Assembly: GCF_041088075.1 (NCBI RefSeq)
Contig: NZ_JBGCVY010000046.1
Span: 1-64,000, forward strand
Source: Mucilaginibacter_A sp041088075
Lineage (GTDB): Bacteria > Bacteroidota > Bacteroidia > Sphingobacteriales > Sphingobacteriaceae
DNA: 64,000 nucleotides
Direction of reading: 5' to 3'
The notes beneath the pieces were generated by a model. That model ran no database searches. It was not told the DNA's origin and was given only the letters and a program-made list of their open reading frames with translations. The translations under genes and the position numbers were made by a program. Shown piece by piece: positions 58,734 to 64,000 of the stretch (position 1 is the stretch's first letter; the number at the start of each line of letters is the position of its first letter).

Positions 58734-60167
58734 ATGATGCAAAAAGAGCAAATTTCTGTTTTTGATATGTTTAAAATTGGTATCGGGCCTTCCAGTTCGC
58801 ATACCTTGGGGCCGTGGCGCGCAGCACAGCAATTTGTGCAATTGTTAAAAAATTCTGAAGTTTTAACACAAGTTGTCCAGGTCAAAATCCTGCTTTACGG
58901 TTCGCTTGCCAAAACCGGAAAAGGCCACGGAACCGATATTGCCGTTTTGCTGGGTTTAAGCGGAGACGATCCGGTTACGTTTGATGTGGACCAGATCGAA
59001 CCAAAAATTGAAAACATCCGGCAAAGCAGGCAACTAAATTTAGGTGGTAAAAGAAGCATCCCGTTTTTGTACGAAGATGACCTGCTTTTTTTGATGGGCA
59101 GCAGCTTGCCTTTTCACCCAAACGCGGTTACTTTCCAGGCTTTTTTGGAAGATGGAAAAGCCGTCAGCGAAACTTATTATTCTATCGGCGGCGGTTTTGT
59201 GGTGAACGACAACGGCACATCTTCTGCTGCAAAACCGGAAGTTGACCTGCCTTTTCCCATCGAAACCGCAAACGATTTGCTGCATTGGTGTTTGAAAACA
59301 GGGCTCAAAATTTCTGATATTGTGATGGAAAACGAACTGGCCTGGCGCAGCGAAGAAGCAACCAAAGCCGGTGTATTGCAGATTTTTGACGTAATGAAAG
59401 CGTGTTTGTACCGCGGCTGCCACACATCCGGCTTTTTGCCCGGCGGCTTAAACGTTGCCCGCCGTGCTGCCCGAACGAATAAGCGTTTGTTGGGCGATGC
59501 CGTTTACCACGATTATGAAAGCTGGACCAGTGCCATCAAACAAAAAAGCAACAGCTTTACATACATTTTGGATTGGGTAAGTTGTTTTGCTTTGGCTGTG
59601 AATGAAGAGAACGCTTCTTTCGGCCGCGTGGTTACAGCGCCAACAAATGGTGCGGCAGGCGTAATCCCGGCCGTTTTGCAATACCTGTTAATTTTCTGCG
59701 ATAAAAACAGTATTGACCAAACCATTCGTTTTTTGTTAACGGCTTCCGAAATCGGCAGTATTTTTAAAAAAGGTTCCACTATTTCTGCGGCAATGGGTGG
59801 TTGTCAGGCTGAAATTGGTGTTTCTTCCGCGATGGCTGCTGCAGCTTTAACCGAATGTTTGGGCGGAAGCCAGCGCCAGGTTTTAATGGCTGCGGAAATC
59901 GCAATGGAACACCACTTGGGCATGACCTGCGACCCGATCGGCGGATTGGTACAAGTTCCCTGCATCGAACGCAATACGATGGGAGCGATCAAAGCAATTA
60001 CCGCATCGCAGCTGGCTTTGCAAAGCAACCCGGACAATGCACGCGTTAGTTTAGATGCCGTAGTAAAAACGATGTGGGAAACCGCGCAAGACATGAACTC
60101 GAAATACAAAGAAACCGCGGATGGCGGCCTGGCGATTCAAATCCCGATCTCGATGCCGGAATGCTGA
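58734..60167 (+). CDS. sdaA: L-serine ammonia-lyase (iron-sulfur type)
   Basis: Deaminates L-serine to pyruvate with a [4Fe-4S] cluster. From the ATG at 58734 the protein has 477 residues. Features are FKIGIGPSSSHTLGPWRAA at the N-terminus, GRVVTAPTNGAAGVIPAVLQ, AAMGGCQAEIGVSSAMAAAA and CDPIGGLVQVPCIERNTMGA with cluster cysteines. The C-terminus ends ISMPEC. The upstream 48 codons in frame have no homology. The last 30 codons are repeated downstream four further times, in full or in part (60277-61836). Motif copies in the coding region encode GGKRSIP (59048) and CDKNSID (59702). Confidence 0.95.
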   Translation: MMQKEQISVFDMFKIGIGPSSSHTLGPWRAAQQFVQLLKNSEVLTQVVQVKILLYGSLAKTGKGHGTDIAVLLGLSGDDPVTFDVDQIEPKIENIRQSRQLNLGGKRSIPFLYEDDLLFLMGSSLPFHPNAVTFQAFLEDGKAVSETYYSIGGGFVVNDNGTSSAAKPEVDLPFPIETANDLLHWCLKTGLKISDIVMENELAWRSEEATKAGVLQIFDVMKACLYRGCHTSGFLPGGLNVARRAARTNKRLLGDAVYHDYESWTSAIKQKSNSFTYILDWVSCFALAVNEENASFGRVVTAPTNGAAGVIPAVLQYLLIFCDKNSIDQTIRFLLTASEIGSIFKKGSTISAAMGGCQAEIGVSSAMAAAALTECLGGSQRQVLMAAEIAMEHHLGMTCDPIGGLVQVPCIERNTMGAIKAITASQLALQSNPDNARVSLDAVVKTMWETAQDMNSKYKETADGGLAIQIPISMPEC

Positions 60168-60837
60168 TTTTTAGGTGGTAAAAGAAGCATAGTCATACCG
60201 AACTTGTTTCGGCATCCCACAAGCAAGGTTTTTTATTTATCCTGTGGAATCCTGAAACAAGTCCAGGATGACAAACTGAAACCGCACAGGACATGAACTC
60301 GAAATACAAGGAAACTGCAGATGGCGGTTTGGCCGTCCAAATCCCGATCTCGATGCCGGAATGCTGATTTTAGGGTGGTAAAAGAAGCATGGTCATGCCG
60401 AACTTGTTTCGGCATCCCACAAGCATGGTTTTTTGTTTATCCTGTGGGATCCTGAAACAAGTTCAGGATGACAAACTGAAACCGTGCAATACATGAACTC
60501 CAAATACAAGGAAACAGCCGATGGCGGCCTGGCTGTCCAAATCCCGATCTCGATGCCGGAATGCTGATTTTAGGGCGGTAAAAGAAGCATGGTCATGCCG
60601 AACTTGTTTCGGCATCCCACAAGCATGGTTTTTTGTTTATCCTGTGGGATTCTGAAACAAGTTCAGGATGACAAACGGAAACCGTTCAGGACATGAACTC
60701 GAAATACAAAGAAACCGCGGATGGCGGCCTGGCCATTCAAATCCCGATCTCGATGCCGGAATGCTGATTTTTAGGCGGTAAAAGAAGCATGGTCATGCCA
60801 AATTTGTTTCAGGATATTACAAGCAAAGTAATGCACC
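60078..60837 (+). repeat. 200-bp array of sdaA 3' ends with motif and inverted repeat
   Basis: Units start at 60078, 60278, 60478 and 60678, exactly 200 bp apart. Each has about 90 bp matching the last 30 codons of sdaA (GAAACCG... to TGA), a motif (cores 60179, 60379, 60579, 60779) and, in the first three units, a GTCATGCCGAAC...GATGAC inverted repeat. Unit 1 includes the functional gene end; unit 4 is cut short near 60830. A fifth fragment (ATGCCGGAATGCTGA plus motif) is at 61815-61852. No gene lies in 60168-60850. Confidence 0.92.
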
Positions 60838-60850
60838 TTTGCATTCCTGT

Positions 60851-61312
60851 TTATCTTAAAAACAAGCGTTCATCAAATTCGTACCGGTTAATAGTTACTA
60901 TAGAAACTTTATTGATCTCATGATGGTTTGGATTGATGAGGTAGTTAAAGTCGCCTTGAACTACAACCGATGGTACTTTTAAAATTACTGCTTTTTTACT
61001 CATGATAAATTTATCTCCAATTATTTGAGTGGAATGTGAATGCGGAATAGACTTCCAATCAGAAGGAAGTTTGTTTTCCTGTAGTTCTTCTGTAATTATC
61101 AAATCCGGCATTTCAAAGGTAATAACAACATACCCTTTTGGAAGGATTCCCAAAGGTACGTGTACTGCAATTTCGGTAGTAGCCAAGGCAATGGACTGAG
61201 AAGTATAAATCATGGGAGTACCTTTACTATTCCAACGCCCTCCACCTATTTCGGCTCCCTTGCCACTTAAATCCCTGCCATATTTAGATTTGGTTAAACG
61301 GTACAGCTTCAT
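60851..61312 (-). CDS. RES-domain toxin
   Basis: A 153-residue RES-domain protein, the toxin of RES-Xre modules; characterised members degrade or modify NAD+ or ADP-ribosylate targets. The domain begins KLYRLTKSKYGRDLSGKGAE and has GGGRWNSKGTPMIYTSQSIA with the conserved Arg, a Glu in ATTEIAVHV and a Ser/Lys segment in IMSKKAVILKVPSVV. Its ATG overlaps the antitoxin stop by 4 bp. It sits directly after the truncated fourth unit of the sdaA array. AT-rich. Confidence 0.92.
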   Translation of the reverse strand: MKLYRLTKSKYGRDLSGKGAEIGGGRWNSKGTPMIYTSQSIALATTEIAVHVPLGILPKGYVVITFEMPDLIITEELQENKLPSDWKSIPHSHSTQIIGDKFIMSKKAVILKVPSVVVQGDFNYLINPNHHEINKVSIVTINRYEFDERLFLR

Positions 61313-61740
61313 GCCAATACACCGTGTTCTATGCGGGTAAGTTCGTCTCTTACTAAGTTAATACCAAAAGTTGTATCCAACAAGTCTTTAGGTTTCACTC
61401 CGCCCAAAGCAATACTTTTGGTATTTAGCCAGCTATCAAAATTTCCGTTATCTTCAAATACCTCTTCTCCGTATTTATAAAGAAGGTTAATCTCTAAAAT
61501 ACGTTCTGCAAAGTTCGCCAAAAAAGGTTTCTTTTCTTTCTTGTAGCGTTGCAAAGTCCTTTCTGATAAATTAAGGTAATGAGACCATTCAACAAAAGAA
61601 AAAGGAATGGATTTTAACAAGTTATCGAAGAAAGAATAATCCAAACCTTCCCGTATTGCTTTTATTAAAAAAAGGCTGTCCTTGTCATCAAATGAGTTAA
61701 AAGATAAATTATGTTCTAACACTTCCTCTGTCTTTATCAT
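61309..61740 (-). CDS. Xre/MbcA/ParS-type antitoxin
   Basis: A 143-residue antitoxin: N-terminal HTH-like region (VEWSHYLNLSERTLQRYKKE) and C-terminal DUF2384 domain (FDSWLNTKSIALGGVKPKDLL), which inserts into the RES active site. First gene of the pair, with a promoter and repeated CGACAA words upstream. Confidence 0.92.
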   Translation of the reverse strand: MIKTEEVLEHNLSFNSFDDKDSLFLIKAIREGLDYSFFDNLLKSIPFSFVEWSHYLNLSERTLQRYKKEKKPFLANFAERILEINLLYKYGEEVFEDNGNFDSWLNTKSIALGGVKPKDLLDTTFGINLVRDELTRIEHGVLA

Positions 61741-61744
61741 ATAT

Positions 61745-61779
61745 CAAATATACGACAAGTGTCAGATAGAAAACGACAA
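61745..61779 (-). promoter_or_regulatory. Promoter and candidate operator of the RES-Xre module
   Basis: TATATTTG on the minus strand (61752-61745) ends four bases before the antitoxin ATG. CGACAA occurs at 61753-61758 and 61774-61779, 21 bp apart (two helical turns), a plausible site for autoregulation by the HTH antitoxin. Confidence 0.5.
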
Positions 61780-61810
61780 TTAGCATAAATATTAAATCTA
61801 ATGATCTGAT

Positions 61811-61852
61811 CAGTATGCCGGAATGCTGATTTTTAGGGGATAAAAGAAGCAT
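61811..61852 (+). repeat. Fifth, separated fragment of the sdaA-tail unit
   Basis: AGTATGCCGGAATGCTGATT then TTTAGGGGATAAAAGAAGCAT. It matches the conserved end of the 200-bp unit, and lies on the far side of the RES-Xre module. Confidence 0.88.
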
Positions 61853-61882
61853 TGGCTTCCTGCTTAAAATCAAAAGATCTAC

Positions 61883-62617
61883 TTATTGCTTCAACCCTAA
61901 AACCACTTGTGGCAATAATAACTTCACCCACATCAAATACATCAGGCCGGAAGGGTGCAGGCCATCGTTGGCCAGTAAATTTTGATTGTTTGCAGCCAAC
62001 CGGGAAATGTCGGTAATGTTAAGGTAATTAACGCCCAAACGTTTGCTTTCCCTTTCGTTGATGCTGTTAAATCGATTAATCTGTGTTTTGATGGTTGCCA
62101 AGTTACGTCCGCTGGAAGCTGCATAGGGCGTAACAGACCAATCCGGAATGGACAACACAAACACATGTTTTAGATTTCCCTTTGCATACTTAATGGATGT
62201 GTTTACCAGTTCGTCAAAATCATTCCGGTAAATGGTGGTATCGCCGTTTTGGAATTGATTGTTCACACCGATCAGCAAGGTAACAAAGCTGTATTTTTTG
62301 GTGATGGCCGAATCAGCAATGGCGCGTTTCAGGTCGGCCGTAGTCCAACCGGTTTGGGCAATAATCTTGGGGTTTGCCGTGCGGTAATTGTTATTGTTTA
62401 ACTGTGCCGTTAACTGGAAAGGAAAAGATTGCATGGCTGGCACCGATTGCCCGATGGTATAAGAATCGCCCAGGGCAAGGTAAGTTAAGGCGGTATCAGC
62501 AGTATTAACCGGCGGTGCAACAACAGGAGTTATGGGCACAAACGGTGTTGTTTCCTGTTGCTTTTTGCATCCTGTTATAACTGCAATTGCGATAAATATA
62601 CCTGCTGTTAATTTCAT
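61883..62617 (-). CDS. SGNH/GDSL hydrolase lipoprotein
   Basis: A 244-residue lipoprotein (AVITGCKKQ, Cys at about residue 16) with SGNH esterase blocks: block I LALGDSYTIG (catalytic Ser), block III LLIGVNNQFQNG (Gly and Asn), and block V NDGLHPSGLM (Asp and His). Probably an extracytoplasmic esterase/lipase of unknown substrate. The ATG overlaps the lipB stop (ATGA), so the two are coupled. Confidence 0.9.
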   Translation of the reverse strand: MKLTAGIFIAIAVITGCKKQQETTPFVPITPVVAPPVNTADTALTYLALGDSYTIGQSVPAMQSFPFQLTAQLNNNNYRTANPKIIAQTGWTTADLKRAIADSAITKKYSFVTLLIGVNNQFQNGDTTIYRNDFDELVNTSIKYAKGNLKHVFVLSIPDWSVTPYAASSGRNLATIKTQINRFNSINERESKRLGVNYLNITDISRLAANNQNLLANDGLHPSGLMYLMWVKLLLPQVVLGLKQ

Positions 62618-63336
62618 ATTGTTTCCATACCAAATAATACGGAAATATGGTGTTTGAGGGTTTTCTTAACGTCATCTATATTTACGGCTGAACCCAACTC
62701 TCCTTGCATCGAGGCAACCGCCTTATCTTCTATCCCGCAGGGGATAATATTTTTAAAATAACCGAGGTCAGGGTTGATGTTGAAGGCCAAACCATGCATG
62801 GTAACCCAACGGCTGCACCGAACGCCCATCGCACAGATTTTCCGGGCTTTTAGCGGATCATCGGCATCCAGCCAAACACCGGTATAACCCGGAAAGCGTT
62901 CGCCCCAGATGCCATATTCTGCCAATGTTAAAATCACGGCTTCTTCCAAAGTGCGCAGGTACAAGTGGATATCGGTAAAGAAATTATCCAGGTCCAAAAT
63001 CGGGTAAACCACCAACTGCCCCGGCCCGTGATAGGTAATATCGCCGCCGCGGTTGATCGGGTAAAAGCGCGCCTGCTTTTCTTCCAGTTGTTTTTCGGAC
63101 AATAAAAGATGTTCCTTTTTGCCGCTTTTGCCTAGCGTATAAACATGCGGGTGTTCGCAAAAAATTAAATAATTGGGCGTTACTGTTTTTATGCCGGTAA
63201 AAGAAGCATCGTCTTCCCCGCGGTGGCGCAGCTCGGTTTTCAGTTTTACGGTTGTGGCAAAAAGGGTTTCCTGCCTGTCCCACGCTTCTTTGTAATCCAC
63301 CAGGCCCCAGTCTTCAAAAATAACGTGTTTGTTCAT
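62614..63336 (-). CDS. lipB: Octanoyltransferase with motif-encoded insert
   Basis: Transfers octanoyl from acyl carrier protein to lipoate-dependent enzymes. The 240-residue protein has RGGDITYHGPGQLVVYP and the catalytic Lys/Cys region (GVRCSRWVTMHGLAFNI; IIPCGIEDKAV). Residues about 38-50 contain DDASFTGIKTV, encoded by a full motif copy (63181-63209); a poorly conserved loop may tolerate it. Family members lacking this insert would confirm its gain. Confidence 0.94.
   Translation of the reverse strand: MNKHVIFEDWGLVDYKEAWDRQETLFATTVKLKTELRHRGEDDASFTGIKTVTPNYLIFCEHPHVYTLGKSGKKEHLLLSEKQLEEKQARFYPINRGGDITYHGPGQLVVYPILDLDNFFTDIHLYLRTLEEAVILTLAEYGIWGERFPGYTGVWLDADDPLKARKICAMGVRCSRWVTMHGLAFNINPDLGYFKNIIPCGIEDKAVASMQGELGSAVNIDDVKKTLKHHISVLFGMETI
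63181..63209. repeat. Hybrid motif inside lipB
   Basis: TACTGTTTTTATGCCGG then TAAAAGAAGCAT: the left half is the ACAGT variant inverted and the right half the GAAGC variant, so both variants occur as two arms of one element. Confidence 0.85.
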
Positions 63337-63345
63337 AGGTGGAGA

Positions 63346-63482
63346 GGTTTGAGGTGAAGAGGTATGAAGTATCAGGTTTGAGGTAATAGTTAATGGATAA
63401 TAGCAAGAGGAAGGCTGATGGCAGATAGTTGATGGCTCAAACCTGATACCTCAAGCCCCATACCTCACTCCTCCTACCTCAC
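63346..63482. repeat. Imperfect long inverted repeat between lipB and the transferase gene
   Basis: GAGGTTTGAGGTGAAGAGG, TATGAAGTATCAGGTTTGAGG on one side and CTCAAACCTGATACCTCAAG, CCATACCTCACTCCTCCTAC on the other, around an A/G-rich centre. It is of the same style (irregular palindromes of everyday words) as 19563 and 21341. Confidence 0.65.
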
Positions 63483-64000
63483 GCCCCTTTCGCATACCCA
63501 ATCATATAATCGTTAAACTGAAAATATTCGACTTCAAAATCCAAATTTACGGTTTCATTTTTGATGGCCGCATGAAGGGTTCCGGCTTCGTGATAATCAA
63601 ATTCATCCAGGTAAATATGGTTGATAAAGGAAACTTCTTTCCTTCCGTAGCATTTGTAAATGGCTTCTTTGGCGCACCAGCAAGTGTACAATTGCATAAT
63701 CCGGTGTTTGGGTTGGATAAAGGCCAGTTCGTCCGGGCGCAAAAACTTTTTCACAATGCGTTCTACTTTTTGGTCAACGCGTTCAATATCAATGCCAACC
63801 GGCTTTTTTTTGCTGATCATCACGGCAGCATAATCAAAGCTGTGGCTGAAAGAAATGTGGTAAGGGATTGTGGTTAAATACGGTTTGCCATGTTCGTCGG
63901 CGCGGCAGTCAATGTATTCTTCCGTGTTCAGCATCTTGCGCAGCAAAACCCGTGTGCCCAGCCAGTGCAAATAGCGCTTGCTGCTGCTTAGTTTCTGTAA
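63479..64000 (-). CDS. 4'-Phosphopantetheinyl transferase superfamily protein (5' end outside window)
   Basis: Transfers phosphopantetheine from CoA to carrier proteins. The visible 173 residues contain the family motifs VGIDIERVD (Mg-binding Asp/Glu) and WCAKEAIYKCYG, preceded by SFSHSFDYAAVMISKKKP. The open frame continues past the window end without a convincing start (LQKLSSSKRYLHWLGTR), so the gene is partial. It is probably Sfp-type rather than AcpS. Confidence 0.88.
   Translation of the reverse strand, partial: LQKLSSSKRYLHWLGTRVLLRKMLNTEEYIDCRADEHGKPYLTTIPYHISFSHSFDYAAVMISKKKPVGIDIERVDQKVERIVKKFLRPDELAFIQPKHRIMQLYTCWCAKEAIYKCYGRKEVSFINHIYLDEFDYHEAGTLHAAIKNETVNLDFEVEYFQFNDYMIGYAKGA

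Larger units (their letters stand above)
1097..63209. repeat. Dispersed motif family, about 80 copies
   Basis: Core TAAAAGAAG(C/T)AT or TAAAAACAG(C/T)AT. First bases of cores reading forward on the plus strand: 1129, 2302, 4743, 9051, 12816, 12938, 13060, 15217, 17645, 17713, 18608, 20219, 26803, 27716, 28428, 28974, 32071, 33806, 36341, 36446, 36524, 37179, 39686, 39877, 41047, 41134, 41473, 42565, 43090, 44977, 47658, 48806, 51121, 52645, 54579, 55589, 56617, 58509, 59048, 59702, 60179, 60379, 60579, 60779, 61841, 63198. Reverse copies start on the plus strand at: 1097, 2374, 2965, 4770, 5471, 8908, 9129, 12755, 12877, 12998, 14643, 17795, 22116, 22886, 23275, 23790, 25345, 25636, 28346, 28893, 29021, 32535, 34911, 39654, 41539, 42547, 43072, 46283, 47157, 47238, 47316, 47580, 52736, 57494. 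A few (22886, 25636, 28974, 34911, 41539, 43072, 43090, 47157, 47580) differ by one or two bases. Long-form copies have CAATTTTTA and 4-6 bases in front and TG behind. Confidence 0.93.

Noticed and set aside
60078..60837. CRISPR-like regular spacing (200 bp) downstream of sdaA
   Set aside because: The repeated part is a gene end plus palindromic repeat of about 200 bp with no unique spacers and no cas genes; it is a tandem duplication array.
1097..63209. The motif as simply a transcription terminator
   Set aside because: Many copies are single, within genes or between divergent starts; only the paired copies at convergent gene ends fit termination.

Overview
The window looks like a chromosome segment of a Bacteroidota bacterium of the Sphingobacteriaceae type (Mucilaginibacter/Pedobacter-like). 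The evidence is type IX secretion and gliding genes (porV, gldJ), an IPExxxVDY-family gene next to acpP-fabF, promoter boxes of the Bacteroidota type (TAnnTTTG, often directly against the start codon), very few Shine-Dalgarno sequences, and the gene order miaB / sigma-54 activator / lptE / TPR protein / secG / groESL. The organism assignment is inference; no rRNA gene is present.

Layout. 0-10.8 kb: an unknown AT-rich gene, prfB with an intact programmed frameshift, a small lipoprotein, pgi, a MntA/HepT-type pair with a broken hepT, glutaminyl cyclase, yraN, dnaG, ispF, porV. 11-17.6 kb: gldJ, a tandem repeat array, pyk, an IPExxxVDY gene, acpP-fabF-rnc. 17.8-26.8 kb: a secreted protein, yicC-gmk-nadD, a ParE-like toxin pair, miaE, a flavin monooxygenase, an RsmI-like methylase, a conserved unknown, an aminotransferase. 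27-28.8 kb: HigBA, a DUF4160/DUF2442 pair, an unknown. 29-36.3 kb: rplM-rpsI-rpsB-tsf, nagA-pyrH-frr, an ABC exporter. 36.6-43.4 kb: Usp, a MacB-type permease, ilvE, an AsmA-like protein. 43.5-51 kb: miaB to groEL. 51.4-58.7 kb: a DUF58/MoxR/DUF4350/DUF4129/SpoIIM/RDD membrane cluster and a DUF2752 gene. 58.7-64 kb: sdaA with a 200-bp array of copies of its own 3' end, a RES/Xre toxin-antitoxin pair, a GDSL lipoprotein, lipB and the 3' part of a phosphopantetheinyl transferase gene cut by the window edge.

Most genes are core metabolism or information processing. The unusual content is in and between them. I count by eye about 80 copies of a short motif, core TAAAAGAAGCAT or TAAAAACAGCAT (with C/T in the antepenultimate position), on both strands, roughly one per 800 bp. 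In its long form it is an inverted repeat (CAATTTTTA ... TAAAA-ATTG) whose right arm carries a 5-nt insert, GAAGC or ACAGC. It is concentrated between genes, sits singly, in palindromic pairs, in tandem arrays and in the loops of two larger inverted-repeat families, supplies start or stop codons to about ten genes, and lies inside at least twenty coding positions in several reading frames. In two unrelated proteins (lipB and a TPR protein) it encodes the same peptide, DASFTGIK. I regard this dispersed motif, and the sdaA tail array that carries it, as the main candidates for an undescribed system. Its mechanism (uptake signal, REP-like mobile hairpin, methylation or recombination site) cannot be decided from this window.
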